DNA from: Glutamicibacter sp. PS
GTDB taxonomy: Bacteria > Actinomycetota > Actinomycetes > Actinomycetales > Micrococcaceae
Assembly (NCBI GenBank): GCA_031317595.1
Contig: JANCMB010000001.1
Span: forward strand, 2,855,610 to 2,919,609
Length of the DNA stretch: 64,000 bases
Reading direction: 5' to 3'
The position numbers were made by a program, and so were the translations under genes. The notes beneath the pieces were generated by a model. The model was not told the DNA's origin and did no database searches. It saw nothing but the letters and a program-made list of their open reading frames with translations. Shown here in pieces: positions 16,777 to 25,764 of the stretch (its first letter is position 1; each line of letters begins with the position of its first letter).

Positions 16777-17733
16777 CTAGGGTCGCAATGCCGCGCGGAC
16801 CATGGATTGCACCAGATCTGCGTACTCGATGCCCGCCGCAGCGAACATCTGTGGCACTTGGGAGTGTGCAGTCATGCCGGGCATCGTATTCACTTCGATG
16901 AGCACCGGGCCCCGCGTGGTGAGAAAGAAGTCCATCCGTGCCACGCCCGCGCAGCCTAACTTGCGATACAGGGCCTTTGCCGCGTCGCTGAGCGACTGGG
17001 CCTCTGCAGGTGTCAGCGCCGCCGGCACGCTGAACGAGGCGGTCCCGTCGTATTTGGTCGCGGTATCGAACAGCCCTTGCGCATGGATTTCAAGGGCCGG
17101 AGGCGTAAATAGTTCACCGTCGGGTTCTTGTAGGACCGCGACGTCAATTTCTCGCCCGCGCACCACGCGTTCGATGATGATGCGCTCGTCGAACTGCGCA
17201 GCGGTTGCTAAGGCATTGCGTAGTTCTTCAGGGGTGGAAGCAAGCGACACACCATAGCTGGATCCGCCCGAGGCAGGCTTGACGATCACCTCTCCCTCGA
17301 AACGCACCCGATCGCGCTCGGCGGTGGAGACCAGCTCTCCGTGGGCGGTGGCGATCCCCAAACTTTGCGCCACGAGCTTGGTAGTCCACTTATCCATACC
17401 GAGTGCTCCGGCGCGCAGACCCGAGCCCACCACCGGAATGCCGGTCAGTGCACAGAGCGCTGCCAGTGTCCCGTCTTCACCCAGTGGCCCATGTACCGCC
17501 GGAAAGACCACCTCAGCCTGATCGAAGAAGCGCAGGGCGGAGGCTACCGAGGCGGCAACGGTGTCGCCGAGCGGCTCCCCATCTTTGCTCCAGCGTCCAT
17601 CGAGGTCGATCGTCAACGCGATCACGGTATATCCCCGGGAGCTCAATGCCTTTCCGATGGATGCGGCGGTGGCCAGCGATACATTGTGCTCGGCGTTTTG
17701 GCCGCCACCGATAACGAGAATGTGGGTAGTCAT
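16777..17733 (-). CDS. ddl: D-alanine--D-alanine ligase family protein
   Basis: 318 residues from ATG 17733 (AGGAG ten bases upstream). It joins two D-Ala with ATP. Visible ATP-grasp features are GGGQNAEHNVSLATA (N-terminal substrate loop, with QNAEHN instead of the common SxEREV or SxEHEV), KPASGGSSYGVSLA (ATP loop) and EVNTMPGMT (Mg site). The omega-loop region FDTATKY keeps the Lys-Tyr pair seen in D-Ala-D-Ala and D-Ala-D-Ser ligases and lacks the D-Ala-D-Lac loop, so D-lactate use is not expected. Third gene of vanY-alr-ddl, overlapping alr by ATGA. A housekeeping ddl is probably elsewhere. Confidence 0.88.
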   Translation of the reverse strand: MTTHILVIGGGQNAEHNVSLATAASIGKALSSRGYTVIALTIDLDGRWSKDGEPLGDTVAASVASALRFFDQAEVVFPAVHGPLGEDGTLAALCALTGIPVVGSGLRAGALGMDKWTTKLVAQSLGIATAHGELVSTAERDRVRFEGEVIVKPASGGSSYGVSLASTPEELRNALATAAQFDERIIIERVVRGREIDVAVLQEPDGELFTPPALEIHAQGLFDTATKYDGTASFSVPAALTPAEAQSLSDAAKALYRKLGCAGVARMDFFLTTRGPVLIEVNTMPGMTAHSQVPQMFAAAGIEYADLVQSMVRAALRP

Positions 17734-18833
17734 TGAACGCTCCTGATAACACGTGATCCGATAGTGCAAATTATGGTGTGGGAGATGCTCTGCGCCCAGT
17801 TGGCCCAGTCGGCCAGAGTGGGTGCCCCGCTGGCCGCTGCACCGAAGATGGTGGCCCTGGTGCCGCGCGCATAGCGGTGGGGCCCGGTGTCGATAATGAT
17901 TTGGTCCATGCTGACCCGGCCCACCACCCTGTGCCGACGGCCGGCGATCTGCACGCTGGCATCGGTAGAGATCTCGCGTGGGATGCCGTCGGCGTAGCCC
18001 AACGGTAAGACACTCAGGTACCCGTCATGGGTGCTGCGGTACATGCCGCCGTAGCCCACACTGGTACCTTCCGAAGCCCAGACGCTATGCACCACCGGTG
18101 CGGTCAGCCGGGCAACAGCGGCAAGATCAGTGCGCCCAGAGGGGTCGATCCCGGCCAGTCCGGCGCCGAATCTCACCATATCGAAATGGGTACTTGGGTC
18201 GGTGAGGGTGGCCGCGGTGGCCGCTAGATGCAGCTTAAGCCGCCCCAGCCCTAAGACGCTGGCCCGCGCTTTCGCGGCAGACATGGCCCGTACGGCTTGA
18301 TCATTAAGTTCCGGTTCGGCACGATCTGCCTGCGCCAAATGTCCCATTAGCCCACCGACCCGGATCTTGTTTTGGCGCTGGGCCCGGGCGGCCGACTCGA
18401 AGAGCGCCTGCCAATCCAAGGGCGAGGCTCCCTCCCGGCACATACCCACATCGAGGTGCAGATGCACGGTGACCGGTGCGGCCGAGTGTTGCCGCAGGAG
18501 CGCATTGAGCTCTTCGAGCGAACCGATTGCCACCGCGATTTGGTGCTCCGCGGCCGCCGTAGCGTCAACGCCGGAGGCATTGAGCCATGTCAGTATTGGC
18601 GCACGCACACCGGCCTCGCGCAGTGCCACAGCTTCGACCAAATCCGTGGTCCCAAGCTGTGTGGCACCACCATCAAGTGCGGCGCGAGCCAAAGTGAGTG
18701 TGCCCAAACCGTAGCCGTTGGCCTTGACTACCGCCATCACTTCGGCGGCGCTCCGGCTGCGGGCGATGGCAATATTCTGCGCAATCGCCCGAGGGTCAAT
18801 CCAGAGGGTGGGTCGATGCAGGTCCCCGTTCAC
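17730..18833 (-). CDS. alr: Alanine racemase
   Basis: 367 residues, PLP fold type III. Lys37 in VVKANGYGLG is the PLP-binding lysine and Tyr261 in SVGYGGMYRS the second catalytic base; the phosphate-binding and C-terminal beta domain (LPLGYADGIPR, GRVSMDQIIIDTG) are all present. It makes D-Ala for the ligase that follows. Its start overlaps the vanY stop and its stop overlaps the ddl start, so the three genes are translationally coupled. A racemase dedicated to D-Ala or D-Ser is a usual partner in Van-type sets; the substrate preference cannot be read from sequence. Confidence 0.92.
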   Translation of the reverse strand: MNGDLHRPTLWIDPRAIAQNIAIARSRSAAEVMAVVKANGYGLGTLTLARAALDGGATQLGTTDLVEAVALREAGVRAPILTWLNASGVDATAAAEHQIAVAIGSLEELNALLRQHSAAPVTVHLHLDVGMCREGASPLDWQALFESAARAQRQNKIRVGGLMGHLAQADRAEPELNDQAVRAMSAAKARASVLGLGRLKLHLAATAATLTDPSTHFDMVRFGAGLAGIDPSGRTDLAAVARLTAPVVHSVWASEGTSVGYGGMYRSTHDGYLSVLPLGYADGIPREISTDASVQIAGRRHRVVGRVSMDQIIIDTGPHRYARGTRATIFGAAASGAPTLADWANWAQSISHTIICTIGSRVIRSVQ

Positions 18834-19489
18834 GACTGCATCCGCGGGTCTTCGGTGGGGTCCTTATACATTTCCGGGCAGCCGGTTTCGCTGGCCTCGG
18901 AGCGGTATTCAAAATGCCACGACTCGTTGGCGTAAATCTGGCAGAGACCATAGTGTGCCCCATACCGGGAGAGCCAGTCGCGGGCGTCGGCTTGCCCCAC
19001 GTCGACCGCGTCGCCGGAAACGTGGGCGGAAGTTTCGGCGGTGGCGACCCAGCGGGCCGCCTCTGCCGCGGAACCATGATTGGCTTCGGCCTGCTGTAGC
19101 AATTGACGTTGCAGAGCCGGCGAGCGCCAGCCGCTATTGATGTAGATGGTGATCCCGCGCTTTTGCGCATCACTCGCGGCCGCACTCAATGCTTGGCGCA
19201 GTTCCGAGTCGAGCTTGCGAACCCCGGCGGTATCCGAGTGCACCGTGGTGCCTTTGGGAATATCTCCCCCGTCCTCGCCCACTCCACCAGAGAACGGTTT
19301 CGTGACGGCCTTGGTCACGTGGCTAAAGGAGTCGGAGAGCCAGGCGGCGGGGCGCAAGTTGCCGGTGTCGAGGACCATGGCCGGGAGCATGGCAGCGAGC
19401 ATCACGAGCAGAGCCACCACTCCGCGTGCTGCCAGTGCCGTCAGGCGCTTCTCGCCCGGTGTGTGCTTGGAGTTCTCATCGTTGCTCAT
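18830..19489 (-). CDS. vanY: VanY-type D-alanyl-D-alanine carboxypeptidase (M15B)
   Basis: 219 residues from ATG 19489 (GTG 19495 is an alternative; neither has a strong ribosome site). A short cytosolic start is followed by one membrane anchor (GVVALLVMLAAMLPAMVL) and an outside domain. Zinc and catalytic motifs of peptidase M15 are complete: SAHVSGDAVDVG (SxHxxGxAxD) and the WHFEY near the C-terminus. VanY removes the terminal D-Ala from peptidoglycan stem peptides. First gene of the vanY-alr-ddl operon; the sequence 40-93 bp upstream is almost the same as the promoter of the two-component system at 26590. Confidence 0.9.
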   Translation of the reverse strand: MSNDENSKHTPGEKRLTALAARGVVALLVMLAAMLPAMVLDTGNLRPAAWLSDSFSHVTKAVTKPFSGGVGEDGGDIPKGTTVHSDTAGVRKLDSELRQALSAAASDAQKRGITIYINSGWRSPALQRQLLQQAEANHGSAAEAARWVATAETSAHVSGDAVDVGQADARDWLSRYGAHYGLCQIYANESWHFEYRSEASETGCPEMYKDPTEDPRMQS

Positions 19490-19528
19490 GAGCACTAGTC
19501 AACGCGGAGGGATGTTGCCAGAGCGTAT

Positions 19529-19582
19529 CTACTTCTCAATACATTTTCGATATGTGCACGCATGTAGCCTCATATGATGCGC
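19529..19582. promoter_or_regulatory. Repeat A: operator/promoter sequence beside vanY
   Basis: The core 19536-19567 matches 26549-26580 at 27 of 32 positions (shared blocks TCAATACATT, CGATATGTGC, CGC, GTAG). The match continues more weakly to 40 of 54 over 19529-19582 and keeps the spacing to an ATGCGC. The imperfect dyad ATACAT-n5-ATATGT suggests a response-regulator site. On the plus strand it also has a -10-like TAGCCT and an ATG (19577) placed exactly as in the two-component promoter, but no gene follows. Confidence 0.7.
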
Positions 19583-19630
19583 ACGCCCGTGGCGGCAGTT
19601 CTACACCGCCGTGTATACCCATTAACAATG

Positions 19631-19668
19631 CCGAGTGGCCCAGACCGTTCCCGGTCTGGGCCACTCGG
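19631..19668. terminator. Long perfect hairpin, terminator of the amine operon
   Basis: A 17-bp perfect stem (19631-19647 with 19652-19668) closes on TTCC. It lies 22 nt past the stop of the SDR gene on the minus strand. Confidence 0.8.
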
Positions 19669-19689
19669 CAGGTTCGCCGGCGCTACCGC

Positions 19690-20490
19690 TTAGAGCGGGG
19701 TCACGTAGGCACCGGCGATACCGCCGTCGACCAGGAACTGGCTGGCGGTGATGAAGGAGGAATCATCCGAGGCGAGGAAGGCCACGGCGGCGGCCAGCTC
19801 ATCTGGTTCCGCGAATCGTCCCAGCGGAACATGGACCAGGCGCCGGGCGGCTCGTTCGGGGTCCTTGGCGAACAGCTCCTTGAGCAACGGAGTGTTCACC
19901 GGGCCTGGGCATAGTGCGTTCACGCGGATGCCCTGCCGGGCGAATTCCACACCCAGCTCTCGGCTCATGGACAGAACGCCACCTTTGGAGGCCGAGTAGC
20001 TGATCTGGCTGGTGGCCGCGCCCATCACCGCGACGAAGGACGCGGTATTGATGATCGAGCCGCGGCCCTGTTCTTGCATATAGGGCAGTACATACTTGCA
20101 GCAGTAGTACACGCTGGTCAGGTTGACCTCTTGCACCTTGCGCCAGGCCTCGATCCCGGTTTCCAAGATGGAGGCGTCGTCCGCCGGAGAGATTCCCGCG
20201 TTATTGAAGGCGATATCCACCGAGCCATAGGTCTCTTTCGTGGTTGCGAACAGGTTCTTTACATCCTCTTCGTTGGTGACGTCGGTGCGGATGAAGGCGC
20301 CACCAATTTGCTCGGCGACCTGTTGGCCGGCCTCGTCCGCGCAGATATCGGCGATCACCACGGTGGCGCCCTCATGGGCCAGGCGTTTGGCGGTGGCTAG
20401 GCCAATACCCGAGGCGCCGCCGGTGATGGTCGCTACACGGCCGGCCAGTCGATTGGTGACCAGTCCGTTGTAGGGTGCGGTTTCGCTCAT
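19690..20490 (-). CDS. Short-chain dehydrogenase/reductase (SDR)
   Basis: 266 residues, classical SDR: TGGASGIGLAT (NAD(P)-binding), NNAG in the fourth strand, a conserved Ser in the NTAS region, the YSASK active site, and a C-terminal FLVDGG. The acidic residue at the end of beta-2 (VVIADICADE) favours NAD(H). Last gene of the permease-ligase-hydrolase-aldehyde dehydrogenase-SDR operon. In the gamma-glutamyl-ethanolamide route an alcohol must be oxidised to an aldehyde, and this enzyme is the only candidate in the operon. Assignment to that step is inference. Confidence 0.85.
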   Translation of the reverse strand: MSETAPYNGLVTNRLAGRVATITGGASGIGLATAKRLAHEGATVVIADICADEAGQQVAEQIGGAFIRTDVTNEEDVKNLFATTKETYGSVDIAFNNAGISPADDASILETGIEAWRKVQEVNLTSVYYCCKYVLPYMQEQGRGSIINTASFVAVMGAATSQISYSASKGGVLSMSRELGVEFARQGIRVNALCPGPVNTPLLKELFAKDPERAARRLVHVPLGRFAEPDELAAAVAFLASDDSSFITASQFLVDGGIAGAYVTPL

Positions 20491-20526
20491 GAGATTTCTC
20501 CTTAGGTTTTGGGTTGTGCTGCGTGC

Positions 20527-21903
20527 TTAGTCGTCGGTACCGATGAAAACGTTCTTGACCTCGGTGAAGGAATCCAATGCGTCGGGGCCGAGTTCGCGCC
20601 CGAGTCCAGATTTTTTGAAGCCACCAAAGGGCGTGGAGTACCGCACTGAGGAGTGCGAGTTCACCGAGAGGTTCCCGGCCTCCACGCCGCGCGAGACGCG
20701 CAGGGCCCGGCCCACGTCACGAGTCCAGATCGAGCCGGACAGTCCATAGTCGGTGTCATTGGCCAGCGCGACGGCCTCGGCTTCGTCCTCGAAAGGCACC
20801 ACGGCGACAACGGGGCCGAAAACTTCTTCGCGCAGGATGCGGTCCGCTCGATCGCGCGGCAGCACCACGGTGGGCGGGAACCAGAAGCCCTCGCCGCCCG
20901 GTGCCTCACCCTGAAAGGCGATGTCGGCGCGCTGCCCCTGCTCACCTTCGAGGAAGGACGCCACGGTTTCACGTTGCCTTGCCGAAATCAGCGGGCCCAT
21001 AACCGTGTCCTCATGCAGCGGATCCCCCACCCGAACCTGGCGAACAGACTCTTCGAACTTCTCCATGAACGTCTCGAAAACGCTGCGCTGAACCAGAATC
21101 CGCGAACGCGCGCAACAGTCCTGTCCGGCGTTGTCGAAGACTCCGCCCGGCGCCTGGGCCGCGGCCCGTTCCAGATCCGCATCGGCGAAAATGATGTTCG
21201 CGGATTTGCCGCCAAGTTCCAGGGTGACGCGTTTGAGTTGCTCGGCACAGCCACGCATGATGCCCTGGCCAACCTGGGTGGAGCCGGTAAAGACCACTTT
21301 GCGCACCGCCGGATGAGTCACGAAACGCGCTCCGACGGTCGAACCCTTACCCGGCAGGATCGTCAGCACGCCCTCGGGGATGCCGGCTTCCAGCGCGAGC
21401 TCTCCGAGACGCAGCGCAGTCAGCGGGGTCAGCTCGGCCGGTTTGAGCACTACCGTGTTGCCCGCAGCGAGCGCTGGGGCGAATCCCCAGGCGGCAATCG
21501 GCATCGGGAAGTTCCACGGAACGATTACCCCGACGACCCCTAAAGGTTCGTGGAAGGTGATATTCACGCCGCCGGCCACCGGAATCTGTTTGCCGAAGTT
21601 CCGTTCTGGCGCGGCGGCATAGTAGTTCAGCACGTCCCGCACGTTGCCGGCCTCCCAGCGCGCGTTACCCAGGGTGTGCCCGGCGTTGGCGACTTCGAGC
21701 AGGGCCAACTCTTCAATCTCGTGGTCCACGATGGCAGCAAAACGGCGCAAGAGCAAGGCCCGGTCCGCCGGGGCCGTATGGCGCCAGGATTCGTAGGCGG
21801 CCGCGGCACGGGCGATGGCTCGGTCCGTCTGCTCTAGGTCGGCCAGGGCGACGTCGCGGATCGGCTGTGCGGTTGCGGGGTTGATGACGGTATAGCTGCT
21901 CAC
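20527..21903 (-). CDS. NAD(P)-dependent aldehyde dehydrogenase
   Basis: 458 residues, full ALDH fold. Catalytic Cys263 lies in DNAGQDCCARSR and the general base Glu229 in LELGGKS; the oxyanion Asn is in VPWNFP and the C-terminal EVFGPVVAV motif is present. Length is slightly short for the family but no motif is lost. Its start overlaps the stop of the gamma-glutamyl hydrolase gene by ATGA. In context it should oxidise a gamma-glutamylated aldehyde, by analogy with PuuC in putrescine breakdown or the aldehyde step in ethanolamine breakdown. Confidence 0.9.
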   Translation of the reverse strand: MSSYTVINPATAQPIRDVALADLEQTDRAIARAAAAYESWRHTAPADRALLLRRFAAIVDHEIEELALLEVANAGHTLGNARWEAGNVRDVLNYYAAAPERNFGKQIPVAGGVNITFHEPLGVVGVIVPWNFPMPIAAWGFAPALAAGNTVVLKPAELTPLTALRLGELALEAGIPEGVLTILPGKGSTVGARFVTHPAVRKVVFTGSTQVGQGIMRGCAEQLKRVTLELGGKSANIIFADADLERAAAQAPGGVFDNAGQDCCARSRILVQRSVFETFMEKFEESVRQVRVGDPLHEDTVMGPLISARQRETVASFLEGEQGQRADIAFQGEAPGGEGFWFPPTVVLPRDRADRILREEVFGPVVAVVPFEDEAEAVALANDTDYGLSGSIWTRDVGRALRVSRGVEAGNLSVNSHSSVRYSTPFGGFKKSGLGRELGPDALDSFTEVKNVFIGTDD

Positions 21904-22667
21904 AGTTGACCCTGCCTTTCTCGGTGTTGTGTGGTGCGTGCATAGCTGCGGGCGGCCTCGACGAACCCGGCAAAAAGCCGCAGGTCCTCGAGATTCTCCT
22001 CGGGATGAAACTGGGTGCCCAGCACCCAGCCGGGGGCCTGTGGCATCTCAATCACTTCGGCGGTGCCATCGGCCGCGCGCGCCGTGACCTGCAGACCCTC
22101 GGCCACGTTCTCCAAGCTCTGATGGTGGTAGCAGGGTGCCGTGGCCTGCTTCCCGAGCAGGGTTTCGGCCAGCGAGCCACGCACCGTGGTGAAGTCCACG
22201 CTGCCAAACACCCCCGGGGCCGGCTGGTAGCGTGCCGCGGCATCCGGAATCAGGTCCGGCAGATGCTGGTTCAAGGTGCCGCCACGTTCCACATTCAGGA
22301 TCTGCGCGCCACGGCATATCGCGAACAACGGCAGTGCCCTCTCCAATGCGGTAGCGGTCAGCGCCATATCGTGGGCGTCGCGTTCGGGCTGCGCGGCCGT
22401 GGTGGGGTGCGCTTCGCGCTGGTAGTTCGCCGGGTCAACATCGACGCCGCCAATCACGATCAGCCCATCGAGCAGATCGAGCACCGTGGTGTCGGTACCC
22501 ACTGGTGGCAGCAACAACGGGGTGCCGCCCACGGCCACGACTGCTTGGACATATTTGCCCGGCACAATTGCTGCCTGTGACTGCCAGACGCCCCAGGAGG
22601 CCTCCTGCCAGTAGGTCGTCAACCCGATGCGCGGACGATACTCGTCGCTAAGGGGGTTTAATTTCAC
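21900..22667 (-). CDS. Gamma-glutamyl-gamma-aminobutyrate hydrolase-family (PuuD-like) protein
   Basis: 255 residues, class I glutamine-amidotransferase fold of peptidase family C26. The nucleophile is Cys118 (FAICRGAQILN) and the His-Glu pair is in GTQFHPEEN; GGVDVDP is the family's early motif. It cleaves the gamma-glutamyl amide and releases glutamate plus the oxidised amine product. Second last step of a gamma-glutamylation pathway, coded just after the ligase. The exact acyl partner (GABA-like or glycine-like) is unknown. Confidence 0.9.
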   Translation of the reverse strand: MKLNPLSDEYRPRIGLTTYWQEASWGVWQSQAAIVPGKYVQAVVAVGGTPLLLPPVGTDTTVLDLLDGLIVIGGVDVDPANYQREAHPTTAAQPERDAHDMALTATALERALPLFAICRGAQILNVERGGTLNQHLPDLIPDAAARYQPAPGVFGSVDFTTVRGSLAETLLGKQATAPCYHHQSLENVAEGLQVTARAADGTAEVIEMPQAPGWVLGTQFHPEENLEDLRLFAGFVEAARSYARTTQHRERQGQL

Positions 22668-22700
22668 CGTCGTCTCGATCCCTTCGATCGTTCTCGCTTG

Positions 22701-24098
22701 CTAGTGCCGCTCGAATCCGCGGCGCACTTCCCAGTCCGTGACCGCGGCGTTGAACTGTTCCAGTTCAATGTCGGCGTAGTGGGTGTAGTGCTTCACGACC
22801 TCTTCGCCAAATACCTCAAGGGCGATCTTTGAGTTGGCGAAGAGCTCTCTTGCCTCGGCCATGGTGTGCGGCACATGCTCTGCATCCGAGGCGTAGGCAT
22901 TGCCCTCGATCATCTCCGGCAGCTCTAGTTCGTGCTTCATTCCGTACAGCCCACCGGCGAGCATGGCGGCCATTGCCAGATAGGGGTTAGCGTCGGCTCC
23001 GGGCAGACGGTTCTCCATGCGCGCCCCATGCCCTTCGCCGACCAGCCGTACCGAGCAGGTTCGGTTATCCAAGCCCCAAGCCACCGCGGTGGGTGCGAAG
23101 GAGCCCTTGGCGAAGCGCTTATAGGAGTTGATATTCGGGGCGTAGAAGAGCGTGAACTCGCGCATCGTGGCCAGCACGCCGGCAATGAAATGGTTGTAAA
23201 GCTTGGTGCGCTTCCCCGTGGCAGGGTCCCAAAACGCCAAGGAGCCATCCAATCCGCGGAGCGACATGTGAATATGGCAGCTCGAACCTTCGCGCTCGTT
23301 AGGCTTGGCCATGAAGGTGATCGACTGCCCGCGCTGGGCGGCCATATGTTTTGCCGAGAGCTTGTAGAACGTGTGGTTGTCCGCCGTGGTGATCACATCG
23401 TCATAGCGGAAGGCGATCTCGTGCTGGCCGAAGTTGCATTCGCCCTTGGCCGATTCGACGATCATCCCCGCCTCGTACATGGCGTTGCGGATATCGCGGA
23501 GTAGCGGTTCCACGCGCATCGATCCGAGGATCGAGTAGTCAACGTTGTATTGGTTGGCCGGGGTCAGATCTTTGAAGTTGCGTAGCGTGGCGTCCTCGTA
23601 GGAGTCCGTATACATCACGAATTCCAGTTCGGTGCCGGCTAATGCCACCAGTCCCAGCTCATTGGCCTTATCTTGCTGGGCCCGTAGCAAGGAACGCGGC
23701 GAAACCGGCACCGGGCGGCCATCGGTGGTGGCGATGTCGGCTTGGATGATCGCAGTCTTCTCCAGGTAGGGCACCCGGCGGATGGTCTGATAGTCCAGAA
23801 CAAACTCCATATCGCCGTATCCGGTTTCCCAGCTGGTCAGCTTGTATCCATCGACGGTGTTCATGTCCGTGTCCACCGCGAGCAGGTAATTACAGGCCTC
23901 AGTGCCGTGGCTGAGCACGGTATCGAGGAAGAATTGACCGTGAATGATCTTTCCCTGGAGGCGTCCCTGCATATCGGTGAAGGCGAGAACGACCGAATCG
24001 ATCACCCCGGCTTCGATGTCTTTGCTCAGTTGCTCGACCGATAGCATCCGGGAGTTCTTCACGGTGCTCTGCTTGTTCTGTGTGTCCTGAGTGGTCAT
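22701..24098 (-). CDS. Glutamine-synthetase-like gamma-glutamyl-amine ligase (GlnA3/GlnA4/PuuA type)
   Basis: 465 residues. GS motifs are present: an ATP/Glu region GTELEFVMY, KGECNFGQHEI, SSCHIHMSL, the NSYKRF-to-APTAVAW stretch with NRTCSVR, and ENRLPGADANPYLA. Unlike housekeeping GS it ends in WEVRRGFERH and lacks the adenylylation-loop tyrosine signature that I would expect. Such proteins join glutamate to polyamines or ethanolamine. The neighbour is an ethanolamine-type permease, so gamma-glutamylethanolamide synthesis, as described for GlnA4 of Streptomyces coelicolor, is the best fit; polyamines are the alternative. Confidence 0.88.
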   Translation of the reverse strand: MTTQDTQNKQSTVKNSRMLSVEQLSKDIEAGVIDSVVLAFTDMQGRLQGKIIHGQFFLDTVLSHGTEACNYLLAVDTDMNTVDGYKLTSWETGYGDMEFVLDYQTIRRVPYLEKTAIIQADIATTDGRPVPVSPRSLLRAQQDKANELGLVALAGTELEFVMYTDSYEDATLRNFKDLTPANQYNVDYSILGSMRVEPLLRDIRNAMYEAGMIVESAKGECNFGQHEIAFRYDDVITTADNHTFYKLSAKHMAAQRGQSITFMAKPNEREGSSCHIHMSLRGLDGSLAFWDPATGKRTKLYNHFIAGVLATMREFTLFYAPNINSYKRFAKGSFAPTAVAWGLDNRTCSVRLVGEGHGARMENRLPGADANPYLAMAAMLAGGLYGMKHELELPEMIEGNAYASDAEHVPHTMAEARELFANSKIALEVFGEEVVKHYTHYADIELEQFNAAVTDWEVRRGFERH

Positions 24099-24152
24099 GT
24101 GAAGTCCTGTTCCTAAGTCTCGTGGGTATCCGCTGGTGAAGTGTGTTGCCGC

Positions 24153-25589
24153 CTAGTTCAGTTGCTCCTCCTCGTGCCCTAGGAGAGCGAACTCCTCCTC
24201 CGGAGCGTTGGCGACGAGGTGGTGTCGGCTATAGAACCAGAAGTAGGCCAGCGCGGCGAGGAATACGAGGGCGGTAATACCTGCGGCGAGGACGTCGACC
24301 ACGAAGGTGGCGATCAAAGCAACCACGGCCAATACCAGCGCGATCCCCGTGGTGATCGTGCCGCCCGGTGTCAGGTATCCGCGTTCTAGGTTTGGTTCCT
24401 TGATCCGCAGCACGATGTGGCTGAGGTTCAAAAGTACGTAGGAGACCGTGGCTCCGAATACGGCGATATTGATTAGCAGGCCACCGTTGCCGGTGAATGC
24501 CGCGAGCAGGAAGCCAATGGTGCCGGGAACTAAGAGGGCGACCCATGGCGTGTGGCGGCCCGAGGTCAGCGAAAGCACCCGCGGCAGATAGCCGGCGCGC
24601 GATAGCGCAAAGAGCTGGCGTGAGTAGGCGAAGACGATGGAGAAGAAGCTGGCGATCAGCCCAGCAAGGCCGGCGTAGTTCACGAAGTTCGCAAGCATCG
24701 ATCCCTCACCGAGCCCGGCCCGCAAAGCTTCGGGAAGCGGCGACTCGGAATCGCTCATCGCTTGGGCGCCAGCGACGCCTGGAACTAGGACGAGCATCAA
24801 GGCGCCAAACACCAGCAGGATCATCATGGCGGTGATAATGCCCTTGGGCATGTCACGCTTCGGATCGCTCGATTCCTCCGCAGCCAACGGCACGCCCTCC
24901 ACCGCCAGGAAGAACCAGATACCAAAGACCAGGGCCCCTAGGGCACCGGAGATGCCGAAGGGCAAAAAGGCGCTGGATCCGGCCGAGCCGTCGGGCACGA
25001 TATCGAAGAGGTTTGCCGCATCGAAATGCGGGAGCAAGCCGATGACGGTCACAATCAACGCGAGGACGGCAATGGCGGTAATGCCAAACATCACCTTGAG
25101 CGCCTCGCCAACACCCCACAGGTGAATACCGACAAAGACGACGTACGTCACCAGATAAACCGGCCAGGAATTTGTCATTCCGAAGAGCCCGAGCGCCTCG
25201 ATGTAGCCACCGATGAATGTGGCGATGGCGGCCGGTGCCACGGCGTACTCGATCAGCACCGCCATGCCGGTGGCGAACCCACCCAGTGGCCCGAGTGCCC
25301 GTCGGGCGAAGCCATAGCCGGCACCCGACGTGGGCAGGGTGGAGGAAAGCTCGGCCAGACCGAAGACCATGCAGGTGTACATGACACCCATCAGCAGAAA
25401 GGCGATCAGTAGCCCGCCCCATCCGCCGACCCCTAGCCCTAGGTTCCATCCGGAGAAATCGCCGGAGATCACGTAGGCAACTCCGAGCCCGGCGAGCAGA
25501 ATCCAGCCGGCGACGCCCCGGCGTAGTTGGCGGTGCTTCAAGTAGTCTTTGTCGACTGCGGCGTAGTCGATATGTGAGTTCTTTGCCAT
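24153..25589 (-). CDS. APC-family permease, ethanolamine-permease type
   Basis: 478 residues with about 12 membrane helices. The start (VAYVISGDFSGWNLGLGVGG, followed by WGGLLIA) is the signature stretch I associate with ethanolamine permeases (Eat/EutH-unrelated APC group). PTSGAGYGFARRALGP and AAEESSDPKRDMPKG are APC family motifs. AGAGGAAC precedes the ATG. First gene of the amine operon, divergent from the FadR-type regulator at 25765, with a palindrome between. It would import the amine that the downstream ligase uses. Confidence 0.85.
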   Translation of the reverse strand: MAKNSHIDYAAVDKDYLKHRQLRRGVAGWILLAGLGVAYVISGDFSGWNLGLGVGGWGGLLIAFLLMGVMYTCMVFGLAELSSTLPTSGAGYGFARRALGPLGGFATGMAVLIEYAVAPAAIATFIGGYIEALGLFGMTNSWPVYLVTYVVFVGIHLWGVGEALKVMFGITAIAVLALIVTVIGLLPHFDAANLFDIVPDGSAGSSAFLPFGISGALGALVFGIWFFLAVEGVPLAAEESSDPKRDMPKGIITAMMILLVFGALMLVLVPGVAGAQAMSDSESPLPEALRAGLGEGSMLANFVNYAGLAGLIASFFSIVFAYSRQLFALSRAGYLPRVLSLTSGRHTPWVALLVPGTIGFLLAAFTGNGGLLINIAVFGATVSYVLLNLSHIVLRIKEPNLERGYLTPGGTITTGIALVLAVVALIATFVVDVLAAGITALVFLAALAYFWFYSRHHLVANAPEEEFALLGHEEEQLN

Positions 25590-25624
25590 GGATGTTCCTC
25601 TGTCCTACAGAGATCGAATCTATT

Positions 25625-25640
25625 GGACTGAAATCAGTCC
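25625..25640. promoter_or_regulatory. Palindromic operator between permease and FadR-type regulator
   Basis: GGACTGAAATCAGTCC has 7-bp arms (GGACTGA/TCAGTCC) with two central bases. It lies 36 bp before the permease start in the divergent gap and is the likely site of the neighbouring GntR/FadR regulator. Confidence 0.5.
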
Positions 25641-25764
25641 TTTGTTCCGGAATAACTGTGTCCTGCATCACTAGCTAGTGTCAATAGTTCTAGAGAAAAC
25701 TCTTGCTCAAAAGTCTGAGAGCTGACCATTACATATCGGTTTTAGCTGTGGCAAGCTAGAGACT

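Noticed and set aside
17730..19489. True vancomycin-resistance (D-Ala-D-Lac) cluster
   Set aside because: No VanH dehydrogenase or VanX, and the ligase loop is not of the D-lactate type.
19577..19687. Short plus-strand frame starting at the ATG of Repeat A
   Set aside because: It runs through the SDR terminator hairpin and has no protein-like features; more likely a promoter remnant.
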